Shown: positions 45,749 through 53,856 of the stretch, piece after piece
How the letters are laid out: every line of letters begins with the position of its first letter
How positions within the stretch are numbered: the first letter of the stretch is position 1
From: Bacteroidia bacterium
Lineage (GTDB): Bacteria > Bacteroidota > Bacteroidia > Bacteroidales > UBA932
DNA: 64,000 nucleotides
Assembly: GCA_030537315.1 (NCBI GenBank)
Contig: JAUNNZ010000003.1
Coordinates: 1-64,000, forward strand
Direction of reading: 5' to 3'
Made by a program: the position numbers and the translations under genes
Notes under the pieces: generated by a model
What the model was told of the DNA's origin: nothing
Databases searched by the model: none
The model's input: the letters and a program-made list of their open reading frames with translations, nothing else

Positions 45749-46385
45749 GCATCTTGATCGCTTCCGCCGGATTGTCCGACTTGAATACCGTGCTTCCTGC
45801 GACTATCAGATCGACGCCTGCCTCTCTCAAGGCCTGGACGTTGCCGGCGTTCACTCCGCCGTCAACCTCTATGAGCGCCTTCGCTCCCCTCTTCTCGATC
45901 TCAGCCTTCAGCGCCATCACCCTGTCGATGCTGTCATAGATGAACTTCTGGCCGCCGAAACCGGCGAATACCGACATAATGAGGAAATAATCCGCCTTGC
46001 CGATATAAGGGAAAAGCTTCCTGACGGGCACGTCCGGATCGATGGCCACACCGGCCTTGATGCCGAGGGCGTGGAGACGGTCGATGAACCGTGAAGTCCT
46101 GCATCTGGCGGCTTCCCAGTGGAACGACACCATCTGCACTCCGTCCGAATGGAGCTTTTCGAACCACCTCTCGGGATGGACCACCATGAGGTGGGCGTCC
46201 ATCGGGCGCTTCGCTTCCTTTGCGAGCTGGTCTATGACGGAAAATCCGAAGGAGATGTTGGGCACAAGGGTGCCGTCCATTACATCCAGATGAAAAATAT
46301 CTCCGCACTCGTTGATGAGGCGGATGTCATTCTCCAAATGCAGGAAATCAGCTGCCAGTATTGACGGAGCTACTTGTACGGACAT
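45735..46385 (-). CDS. rpe: Ribulose-phosphate 3-epimerase
   Basis: 216 residues, TIM barrel of the pentose phosphate pathway. It has VAPSILAADFLHLENDI at the start, the metal ligands in FHLDVMDGTLVPNISFG and DAHLMV, SVFAGFGGQKF, and IEVDGGVNAGN. It follows dnaA by 23 nt and ends overlapping birA tail to tail. Confidence 0.95.
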   Translation of the reverse strand: MSVQVAPSILAADFLHLENDIRLINECGDIFHLDVMDGTLVPNISFGFSVIDQLAKEAKRPMDAHLMVVHPERWFEKLHSDGVQMVSFHWEAARCRTSRFIDRLHALGIKAGVAIDPDVPVRKLFPYIGKADYFLIMSVFAGFGGQKFIYDSIDRVMALKAEIEKRGAKALIEVDGGVNAGNVQALREAGVDLIVAGSTVFKSDNPAEAIKMLRGA

Positions 46386-46408
46386 ATCTGGAATATGAAT
46401 AATCTGAA

Positions 46409-47836
46409 TTACTGGCGAGGCGGCACAAGCATTGCCTCGATGTCTGAAACGTATTTCTTGAACACCTTGTCGGTCGACATCAGGTCGGAGACAGTGGTGC
46501 AGGCGTGGAGCACTGTGGCGTGGTCCTTTCCGCCTATCTCGGCGCCGATGGTCGAGAGCGAGCAGTTCGAGATGAGGTTGCGGCTCAGATACATCGCGAT
46601 CTGGCGCGCCTGGACTATCTGACGCTTGCGTGACTTCGAGAGAAGGTCATCGCGCGTGATATTGAAATAGTCGCAGACGGTCCTCTGAACCTTGTCCATG
46701 TTGACGTCGGTCTTTTCTTCGCCTACGATCTTTTCGGTGATCGACGCGGCGATCTCGAGAAGAGGACGGTTCTTCTGGACGGTCGCGTACGCGGTGAGGG
46801 ATATCAGCGCGCCTTCGAGCTCGCGGAAGTTGGTCTTGACGCGGCTGGCGATGAACTCCAGAACTTCCGGAGGAAGGTTGATGCCTTCGCGCTCGGCGCG
46901 CGCCTTCAGCATCTCGTAGCGGGTACGGTAGTCAGGATGCGAAAGCTGTACGGAAAGACCCCATTTGAAACGGGACAGAAGCCTCTCTTCAAAGTTCTGG
47001 AGCTCCACAGGGGCGCGGTCTGAAGTGAATATCAGCTGCTTGCCGTTCTGGTGAAGGTGGTTGAAGATATTGAAGAACGCGTTCTGGGATCCCTGGCCGA
47101 GAAGGTCCTGGATGTCATCCACGATAAGGACGTCGATCTTCTGGTAGAATGCCAGGAAGTCGGTGAGCTTGTTGCGGTTGACTATCGCGTCGATGTACTG
47201 TGTCTTGAACTCGTGTCCGGTCACGTAAAGGACGATCAGGCCCGGGAACTTCTCCTTTACCGCAAGGCCTATTGCCTGAGCGAGGTGGGTCTTGCCGAGG
47301 CCGCTGCCTCCGAAGATGAACAGAGGGTTGAACGGGGTCTTGCCCGGAGCTGCCGAAATGTTGATTCCGGCGGTCACGCCCATCTTGTTGCATTCGCCCT
47401 CGATGAAGTTCTCGAAATTGTACAGAGGATTCAGGTTCGAGTTGATCTGGATCTTCGGACATGTTCCGGGATAGACGAACGGGCTCGGATTGCCTGTGGA
47501 AGGAACGTTTACGGTGACAGGCTTGTTCGGGGCGACCGGTTGCGGCTGGCCCTTGACGGTCATCGATTCATAGTTCTTTACCGGACGGATCTTATAGCAG
47601 AGCTTGGCGTCATTTCCGAGCACGCGGCGTATGGCGCGGCTCAATACATCTATGTATGCGGATTCGAGATATTCCCTGAAGAAATCGGTCGGAACTTCCA
47701 GCGTGAGCTTGTTGTCGACGAGGGATTCGGAACGGACCGGTTTGAACCACGTGGCGAACTGCTGCGGCTCAACGATCTGCTTGATTATGTTCAGGCAGTT
47801 CTCCCAGATTTCCGTATGTGTCAACTGATCGCTCAT
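46409..47836 (-). CDS. dnaA: Chromosomal replication initiator DnaA
   Basis: 475 residues. It binds the origin and melts it with ATP. Domain I (1 to about 90, IWENCLNIIKQIVEPQQFATWF) is followed by a linker of about 60 residues and the AAA+ domain with Walker A GGSGLGKTHLAQAI and Walker B VLIVDDIQDL. Domain IV ends with the DNA-binding signature GGKDHATVLHACTTV. ATG 47836 gives the family N-terminus (MSDQLTHTEIWENC); the longer open frame upstream is AT-rich non-coding sequence. Confidence 0.97.
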   Translation of the reverse strand: MSDQLTHTEIWENCLNIIKQIVEPQQFATWFKPVRSESLVDNKLTLEVPTDFFREYLESAYIDVLSRAIRRVLGNDAKLCYKIRPVKNYESMTVKGQPQPVAPNKPVTVNVPSTGNPSPFVYPGTCPKIQINSNLNPLYNFENFIEGECNKMGVTAGINISAAPGKTPFNPLFIFGGSGLGKTHLAQAIGLAVKEKFPGLIVLYVTGHEFKTQYIDAIVNRNKLTDFLAFYQKIDVLIVDDIQDLLGQGSQNAFFNIFNHLHQNGKQLIFTSDRAPVELQNFEERLLSRFKWGLSVQLSHPDYRTRYEMLKARAEREGINLPPEVLEFIASRVKTNFRELEGALISLTAYATVQKNRPLLEIAASITEKIVGEEKTDVNMDKVQRTVCDYFNITRDDLLSKSRKRQIVQARQIAMYLSRNLISNCSLSTIGAEIGGKDHATVLHACTTVSDLMSTDKVFKKYVSDIEAMLVPPRQ

Positions 47837-48112
47837 GTGGCTTTTCTCTGGTGCAAAGGTGGTAGATAAAAAATTGAAAAAAAAGTTTTTTTGATATTGC
47901 AAAATTAGTTTTTTCGACTTAAAATATGGTTGATGGCGCGGGAAAACGTCATTTTGTAAATCGTTGAAAACCAATGATGTACAGACGCGCAAAAGTCCTA
48001 ACTGCGTCATTCTCAAAGCAGTCGAACTTTTGAATTATTCTAAATTGGAAATCAAACGTTTTCCCCTACTGCAAACGGCTGGATTTGGGGAAATTATCGA
48101 AATGGCAAAAAA
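47837..48112. other. dnaA upstream region, no gene
   Basis: A 276-nt AT-rich gap between dnaA and the amidase gene. A possible minus-strand -7 box for dnaA is TAATTTTG (47907-47900), with no matching -33. I looked for DnaA boxes of the TTATNCACA type and saw none, so there is no evidence for an origin here. Confidence 0.5.
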
Positions 48113-49207
48113 TCATTTCAGCATCTCCGATCTGCCGGATGAAATTTTAACCAGAAATGCCTGCGGATATTTTTTCTTTATATCCGAAAGATTCTTCCTG
48201 GCGCCGTCGGCCGAGTCGGAAATTCCGATGATGTATTTGTTGACGTTACCCGACTTGACGACCATCGGCTTGTACCCCATGAACTCCGGGGCGCCGGCCT
48301 GAATGGTGCGGGAAACCGCGAAGATCTGAACGCCGTACTGGACCCCGCCGTCGGCCGGCTGTGCCGCCGGTTCCGGGGTGGATTCCTTCTCGGGTTCCTT
48401 CTTCTTGATCTCAAGAGATGTGTCTATGCCGTCGTAAGATGTCTTGTACTCCTTGAAAGCCTCGAAAAGGCACTGCGCAAGGTCATCCCTGCCGCTCTGC
48501 TGGCGGAGCACTCCCAGATCGGAGGAATTGCTGATGAAGCCCAGCTCGACCAGCACCGCCGGCATCGAGGTTTTCCACAGGACGATGAACGGGTTCTGCC
48601 ATATTCCCCTGTTGGCCTTTATAGGGCCGTCCTTCAGTTTGGAGGCGGCGATCTCCGCGAACTTCAGGCTCTGCTCCTGGTAGGCGCTCTGCATGAGCAT
48701 CGCGAATATCTGTGACTCCGGGTCGTCGTCGAAGCCCTCGTACTGCGCGGCGTCCTCTTCGAGTGAGACCACGGAGTTTTCCTGCTTGCAGACGTCAAGG
48801 TTGTATGCGAACAGGTCCCTGTTCTTGTTTGACGACTGTCCCAGTATGTGCACCGAATAGCCGTTCGGCTTGGACGATTTCGTGGAATTGACGTGGATGG
48901 AGATGAAAAGGTTGGCGTCCGCCCTGTTCGCCTTGCCGGCACGGTCGGCGAGCTCGACGAATTCATCCTTCGACCTCGTCATTATGACCTTGACATCGGG
49001 ATAAGCTTCGGAAATCTTTGCCGAAAGCCGCTTTGATATGTCCAGAACGAATGTTTTCTCGTAATTCTTTCCGTCGGAGGACACTGCGCCGGGATCCTTG
49101 CCTCCGTGGCCCGGATCAATAACGACAGTATTCAGACGGAGCCCGTCAGCGCCGGATGCTAGCAGGCAAATAGCCGCGAGCAGAAGTGTGCAGATTGTGC
49201 GTTTCAA
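48113..49207 (-). CDS. N-acetylmuramoyl-L-alanine amidase with SPOR domain
   Basis: 364 residues, exported. The signal peptide (ICTLLLAAICLLASGADG) is followed by an Amidase_3 domain: VVIDPGHGGKDPGAV with the first zinc His (about 34), the Glu ligand about residue 50, SIHVNSTKSSKPNG with the second His, and the catalytic Glu in AVLVELGFISN. A Glu/Lys/Pro linker (about 265-285) leads to a C-terminal SPOR domain (YGVQIFAVSRTI onwards), which targets denuded peptidoglycan at septa. Function: splitting of the septal wall in cell division. The start is TTG at 49207, since no ATG precedes the signal peptide. Confidence 0.92.
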   Translation of the reverse strand: MKRTICTLLLAAICLLASGADGLRLNTVVIDPGHGGKDPGAVSSDGKNYEKTFVLDISKRLSAKISEAYPDVKVIMTRSKDEFVELADRAGKANRADANLFISIHVNSTKSSKPNGYSVHILGQSSNKNRDLFAYNLDVCKQENSVVSLEEDAAQYEGFDDDPESQIFAMLMQSAYQEQSLKFAEIAASKLKDGPIKANRGIWQNPFIVLWKTSMPAVLVELGFISNSSDLGVLRQQSGRDDLAQCLFEAFKEYKTSYDGIDTSLEIKKKEPEKESTPEPAAQPADGGVQYGVQIFAVSRTIQAGAPEFMGYKPMVVKSGNVNKYIIGISDSADGARKNLSDIKKKYPQAFLVKISSGRSEMLK

Positions 49208-49225
49208 TAATTTGTACTACTTTTG
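49194..49225 (+). promoter_or_regulatory. lptD promoter
   Basis: ATTG (49194-49197), 20 nt, and TACTTTTG (49218-49225). The upstream half overlaps the first codons of the divergent amidase. The predicted leader is about 27 nt. Confidence 0.6.
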
Positions 49226-49235
49226 TAAGATATTA

Positions 49236-49243
49236 CAAAAATA
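49236..49243 (-). promoter_or_regulatory. Candidate -7 element for the amidase gene
   Basis: Minus strand TATTTTTG fits TAnnTTTG and lies 29 nt upstream of the TTG start. No -33 box at normal spacing. It overlaps the zone covered by polymerase on the lptD promoter, so the two could compete. Confidence 0.4.
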
Positions 49244-49258
49244 GTAATTTTTCCCGAA

Positions 49259-52003
49259 TTGAGGAAGTTTCTCCATATTGTTTTGCTGCTGACAGTGTTA
49301 TGCACCGCCTTCGTGCCGTCGTCGGCACAGAACCGCCGTCAGCGCGGCAGCGGCAACAGATATGGACTCCTCACGGTCCGCGAGAAGGCTCTCCCGGACT
49401 CTCTAGAGCTTGCGCGCAGGGATTCCCTGCACCGCGCAGACTCCCTCCACAGGGCTGATTCCGTGGCTCTTCTCGGCAAGAGCTCCCTCGACTTCCCGGC
49501 ATTCTCTTCAGCAAAGGACTCCATCGTCGAGATATTCACGGACGGCCAGAGGATCATACACTACTACGGCGGCGTCACCGTCAAATATGACGACATGGAG
49601 CTCACGGCCGACTACATGGAGTACAACATGAACAACAGCACGCTCTACGCGCGCGGCGTCTACGACTCCACCGATGCCGACTGGAAGGGCCGTCCGGTTA
49701 TGAAGCAGCAGGGCAAGACCTACAACATGGAGGAGCTCTACTACAATTTCGACACCCGCAAGGCGAGGATCAAGAACATGGACACCTCAGAGGCCGACGG
49801 CCAGATACAGGGCAAGAACATCAAGATGATGCCGGACAACTCCATCAACATGACGGACGGCCGGTACACCGTCTGCGACGCCGAAGAGCCGCACTACTAC
49901 CTGCATCTCACCAGCGCCAAGGTCATCACGAAGCCTTCGCAGAAGACCGTCTTCGGCCCCGCCTGGGCCGTGTTCGGCGGCGTGGCCCTGCCTGTGGTCA
50001 TCCCGTTCGGCTTCGTGCCGAAACGCCCTGAAAGGGCAACCGGTATCCTCTTCCCTACCTTCGGCGAAGAGGAGGCGCGCGGCTTCTTCATGCGCGACGC
50101 CGGAATGTACTTCGTGTTCGGCGACTACTTCGACCTGTCGGTGACGGGCGACTACTACACCCTCGGTTCGTGGGCGGTCGACGTCAACTCGCGCTATATG
50201 GTGAAATACAAGTTCAGCGGCTCGCTGTCGGTGAACTATTCATACGACCAGACCGGCGACAAGGATATTCCGGGAGATTTCTTCAGTTCATCCAACTTCG
50301 GCTTCAAGTGGACCCATTCGCAGGATTCCAAGGCCCATCCGGGAACCTCCTTCAGCGCCTCGGTAAACTTCTCGACACCTTCCAACAACAGGTACAACTC
50401 GCGGTCCATAGATGAGACCCTGAACAACCAGGTGTCATCTTCGATCAGCTACTCGCGCAACTGGAACGGCAAGTTCAACCTGTCGCTGAGCGCCCAGCAC
50501 TACCAGAACTCAAGGGACTCATCATATTCCATCACCCTGCCTAACCTTTCGTTCTCGATGAGCACGATCTATCCGTTCAAGAGAAAGAACCGCGTGGGCA
50601 AGGAAAGGTTCTATGAGAAATTCAGCGTCTCGTACAACACGTCCTTCACCAACAAGGTCAACTTCAAGTCATCGGAATTCGACCTCAAGAACCTCGGCAA
50701 GATCGTGGACAAGATGGACAACACGATGACCCACAACTTCAGCATCGGCCTCCCGAGCTTCACGCTCCTGAAATACCTCAATTTCACGCCTTCCGTTTCT
50801 TACGGCATGAACTGGTACTTCAGGAAATATGACGCCGAGTACAATCCGGAGACCGACAAGGTCGAGCAGACCAAAGGCTCCGCCTTCACCTCGTTCGGCA
50901 TAGCGCACAGGGGCTCTGCGGGCCTGTCGATGAGCACGCGTCTGTACGGTACGTTCAATTTCGGCAAATACCGGCGGGTGCAGGCCATACGTCACGTGAT
51001 ATCCCCTTCCCTGTCGTTCAGCTACGTACCTGACCTTGGGAAGGAGTGGAACGGTTACCGGACCATCAACTATGTAAACTCCAAGGGTGAGGAAATGCTG
51101 TACCAGTATAATGTATATACGGGCAGCGTGGGCAAGCCTACCGGAGAGTCCGCAAACGCTTCGATCCAGTTCCAGAACAACCTCGAGGCGAAGGTCCGCG
51201 ACTTCGCGGACACCACCGGCACCGGAAGCAAGAAGGTCAAGCTCATCGACCAGCTCAGCATAGGCACCAGTTACAATTTCCTCGCCGACAGCATGCGCAT
51301 GTCAACCGTCAACGTCAGGATGTCCACGAATCTCTTCGAGAAGGTGAACATCAGCGCTGACGCGAGCTTCGACCCTTACGCCATCAACGAAAGGGGCAAC
51401 CGCATCGGCAAATTCGCGGTTGCGGCAGGCCAGGGCCTCGTCCGCTTCACGCGCGTGAGCGCATCCCTTTCATATTCCATCTCCGGAAAGGGCGCCATCA
51501 AGGGTGATGACGGCATGCACGACCCGAACACGCCCGGCGGCAGCGACGCGACGCAGGGCGCCGCGTCATACTACCAGCGCATATATTACCATCCTATTAC
51601 AGGAGAATACATCCCGGGCGGCTGGCTGTACTACACCAACCCGAACGTTCCGTGGTCACTCAACGCCAGCGCCAACTTCAGCCTGACGAGGAATCCGTTC
51701 TACGACACGAAAACAGAGACCCTCACCTATAAGAACAATATCACCGCGACATTGAGCCTTTCCGGCAACATCAAGCTGACGCCGCGTCTCTCCATCAACA
51801 TGTCATCTGGTTTCGACTTCAAGGAGATGAAGATCACGACATCCCAGATTTCAGCAAACTACGACCTGCACTGCTTCAACATTGCTGTATCCTGGATCCC
51901 TGTCGGAACGTACAAGATGTACAGCTTCCGCATTTCCGCAAACGCCGCGGCACTTGCCGACCTGCTGAAATTCAAGAAGAGCACGAGCTATTGGGATAAT
52001 TAA
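49259..52003 (+). CDS. lptD: LPS-assembly protein LptD
   Basis: 914 residues, outer-membrane beta-barrel that inserts lipopolysaccharide into the outer leaflet. A signal peptide (FLHIVLLLTVLCTAF to SSAQ) is followed by a repeated DSLHRAD segment (about 50-70). Next comes an OstA/LptA-like beta-jellyroll (about 90-230; YYGGVTVKYDDMELTADYMEY, NSTLYARGVYDS), and then a long barrel rich in alternating aromatic residues. The PFGFVPKRPERATGILFPTFG segment is typical of LptD in Bacteroidota. The start is TTG 49259, required to include the signal peptide. Unlike proteobacterial LptD, no clear disulfide cysteine pairs are seen. Confidence 0.88.
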   Translation: MRKFLHIVLLLTVLCTAFVPSSAQNRRQRGSGNRYGLLTVREKALPDSLELARRDSLHRADSLHRADSVALLGKSSLDFPAFSSAKDSIVEIFTDGQRIIHYYGGVTVKYDDMELTADYMEYNMNNSTLYARGVYDSTDADWKGRPVMKQQGKTYNMEELYYNFDTRKARIKNMDTSEADGQIQGKNIKMMPDNSINMTDGRYTVCDAEEPHYYLHLTSAKVITKPSQKTVFGPAWAVFGGVALPVVIPFGFVPKRPERATGILFPTFGEEEARGFFMRDAGMYFVFGDYFDLSVTGDYYTLGSWAVDVNSRYMVKYKFSGSLSVNYSYDQTGDKDIPGDFFSSSNFGFKWTHSQDSKAHPGTSFSASVNFSTPSNNRYNSRSIDETLNNQVSSSISYSRNWNGKFNLSLSAQHYQNSRDSSYSITLPNLSFSMSTIYPFKRKNRVGKERFYEKFSVSYNTSFTNKVNFKSSEFDLKNLGKIVDKMDNTMTHNFSIGLPSFTLLKYLNFTPSVSYGMNWYFRKYDAEYNPETDKVEQTKGSAFTSFGIAHRGSAGLSMSTRLYGTFNFGKYRRVQAIRHVISPSLSFSYVPDLGKEWNGYRTINYVNSKGEEMLYQYNVYTGSVGKPTGESANASIQFQNNLEAKVRDFADTTGTGSKKVKLIDQLSIGTSYNFLADSMRMSTVNVRMSTNLFEKVNISADASFDPYAINERGNRIGKFAVAAGQGLVRFTRVSASLSYSISGKGAIKGDDGMHDPNTPGGSDATQGAASYYQRIYYHPITGEYIPGGWLYYTNPNVPWSLNASANFSLTRNPFYDTKTETLTYKNNITATLSLSGNIKLTPRLSINMSSGFDFKEMKITTSQISANYDLHCFNIAVSWIPVGTYKMYSFRISANAAALADLLKFKKSTSYWDN

Positions 52004-52022
52004 AAATTATTTCATACTTTTG
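51990..52022 (+). promoter_or_regulatory. rho promoter
   Basis: ATTG (51990-51993), a 21-nt spacer, and TACTTTTG (52015-52022). It lies across the lptD stop codon. The predicted leader is about 45 nt with no Shine-Dalgarno. Confidence 0.6.
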
Positions 52023-52075
52023 TCCTGTAATCTATCGCTCCGGTATCCTGCCGGGCCAAAAATCACTTAATATAT

Positions 52076-53815
52076 ATGTCACACAGCCTCTTTGAGCTGA
52101 ATGCGATGACTCGGGAACAACTCGAAAACATTGCGAGCAATTATCAGATCAAATCCAAAAAACTTGACGATGAAAACCTGGCATACGCCATCCTCGATGC
52201 TGAAGCCCAGGAAGCGTCACTGAAACCTGCCGAAGAAAAGAAGCCGCGCAAGCCGCGCCTTGCGAAGAAGCCATCGGAAAAACCATCAGAAAAGCCTGAA
52301 ACCAAGGCAGCGGAGCCTGCAAAGGAAGAAGCTCCATCCAAGCCTCAGAAGCCCGGCAGAAAGCCTAAGAAACAGGCGCAGCAGGCAAATGATGAGCCTG
52401 TGAAGCCGGAAGAGCCGGCAGCTCCTGTCAAGGACGAGAAGGCCCTCCGCGCCGAAAAGGTGGAAAGCATAGTAAGAAAAGCCAAGAAAGAGATACGCAG
52501 AAAGGCCGAAGAAGCCGCTGCCGCTGAGCAGCAGGCTGCCGGTGCCGATACCGAATCCCAGGAGCAGCCTCAAGCCCAGGCCCAGCCACAGCAGCAACAG
52601 CAGCAGCGTCCTCAAAAACAGAACCAGCAGCAGAAGCCCGCGCGCCCGCGCGTACCTGAATTTGAAGGTACGGTAGAGGCGACCGGCGTCCTCGAGATAA
52701 TGCCGGACGGTTATGGTTTCCTCCGCTCATCAGACTACAACTACCTGAACTCCCCTGACGACATCTACGTATCACAGCAGCAGATAAAGATCAACGCCCT
52801 CAAGAGCGGCGACACCGTGACCGGAGAGATCCGCCCTCCACGCGAAGGCGACAAATACTTCCCTCTCGTCAAGATCAAGCTCGTCAACGGCCGCACACCG
52901 GAATTCATCCGCGACCGCGTTCCTTTCGACTTCCTGACTCCTCTCTTCCCTGAAGAGAAGTTCAACCTCCTCGGAAACGGCCACGCCAATGACCCGTCCT
53001 GCCGTATCGTCGATCTCTTCGCCCCTATCGGCAAAGGCCAGCGCATGCTTATCGTGGCGCAGCCAAAGACAGGTAAGACAATGCTCCTGAAGTCCCTGGC
53101 GAACGCCATCGCGGACAACCATCCTGAGGTATATATGATCGTTCTCCTCATCGACGAGCGTCCCGAGGAAGTCACCGACATGCAGCGCAGCGTCAAGGCG
53201 GAGGTTGTGGCATCAACCTTCGACGAGCCGGCGGAGCATCACGTGAAGGTCGCCAACATGGTCATAGAAAAGGCCCGCAGACTTGTTGAATGCGGTCACG
53301 ACGTCGTCATAATGCTTGACTCCATCACCCGCCTCGGCCGTGCGTTCAACACCGTCCAGCCGGCTTCCGGCAAAGTCCTGACCGGCGGTATCGACGCCAA
53401 CGCCCTCCAGAAGCCGAAGCGCTTCTTCGGCGCAGCCCGAAACATCGAAGGCGGCGGCTCGCTCACCATACTCGCCACCGCACTCACAGAGACAGGCTCA
53501 AAGCAGGACGATATCGTCTACGAGGAATTCAAGGGCACCGGCAACTCCGAAATCCAGCTTGACCGCACCCTCGCCAACCGCAGGATATTCCCTGCCGTCA
53601 ACATCCTTCTCTCCGGCACCCGCCGCGACGATCTCCTTCTGGACAAGAGTTCCGCCAACAGGATATGGATCCTACGCAAGCTTCTGGCCGACATGAACCC
53701 TACGGAGGCGATGAACTTCATGAACCAGCTGATGGACGAGTTCAAGACCAACGAAGACCTGCTGGACAATATGAACAAGGTCTCCCCGAAGGACGCAAAA
53801 CTCTACGATTATTAA
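52076..53815 (+). CDS. rho: Transcription termination factor Rho
   Basis: 579 residues against about 420 in E. coli. The N-terminal helical domain ([18 protein letters not shown]) is followed by an inserted, probably disordered region (about 45-195) rich in Lys, Glu, Pro, Ala and Gln, ending in a Gln-rich stretch. The cold-shock RNA-binding domain starts at [15 protein letters not shown]. The ATPase domain has Walker [13 protein letters not shown] (about 331), [18 protein letters not shown] and the Q-loop/R-loop region [18 protein letters not shown]. Large inserts here are known in Bacteroidota Rho; in B. thetaiotaomicron the disordered region has been reported to drive phase separation. Confidence 0.97.
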   Translation: MSHSLFELNAMTREQLENIASNYQIKSKKLDDENLAYAILDAEAQEASLKPAEEKKPRKPRLAKKPSEKPSEKPETKAAEPAKEEAPSKPQKPGRKPKKQAQQANDEPVKPEEPAAPVKDEKALRAEKVESIVRKAKKEIRRKAEEAAAAEQQAAGADTESQEQPQAQAQPQQQQQQRPQKQNQQQKPARPRVPEFEGTVEATGVLEIMPDGYGFLRSSDYNYLNSPDDIYVSQQQIKINALKSGDTVTGEIRPPREGDKYFPLVKIKLVNGRTPEFIRDRVPFDFLTPLFPEEKFNLLGNGHANDPSCRIVDLFAPIGKGQRMLIVAQPKTGKTMLLKSLANAIADNHPEVYMIVLLIDERPEEVTDMQRSVKAEVVASTFDEPAEHHVKVANMVIEKARRLVECGHDVVIMLDSITRLGRAFNTVQPASGKVLTGGIDANALQKPKRFFGAARNIEGGGSLTILATALTETGSKQDDIVYEEFKGTGNSEIQLDRTLANRRIFPAVNILLSGTRRDDLLLDKSSANRIWILRKLLADMNPTEAMNFMNQLMDEFKTNEDLLDNMNKVSPKDAKLYDY

Positions 53816-53856
53816 AAGTTGAACGGACGCGAGTGACTCGCGTCCGTTCAACTTTT
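53814..53856. terminator. Bidirectional terminator between rho and the patatin gene
   Basis: A perfect 43-bp palindrome: 21-bp arms (53814-53834 and 53836-53856) around one central base. Arms start AAAAGTTGAACGGACGCGAG and end in the complementary CTTTT, so each direction has a GC stem with an A-tract before and a short T-tract after. It overlaps the rho TAA and lies at once downstream of the convergent gene. Confidence 0.9.

Noticed and set aside
47837..48112. Replication origin next to dnaA
   Set aside because: AT-rich, but I found no DnaA boxes or iterons; in this phylum oriC is often not beside dnaA.
47964..48302. 112-codon plus-strand frame between dnaA and the amidase
   Set aside because: Half is antisense to the amidase and the rest is AT-rich upstream DNA of dnaA; no family features.
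49410..49470. Repeat in lptD (DSLHRAD twice) as a mobile repeat
   Set aside because: Low-complexity Ser/Asp/Arg stretch after the signal peptide, common in Bacteroidota outer-membrane proteins; short and without palindromic ends.
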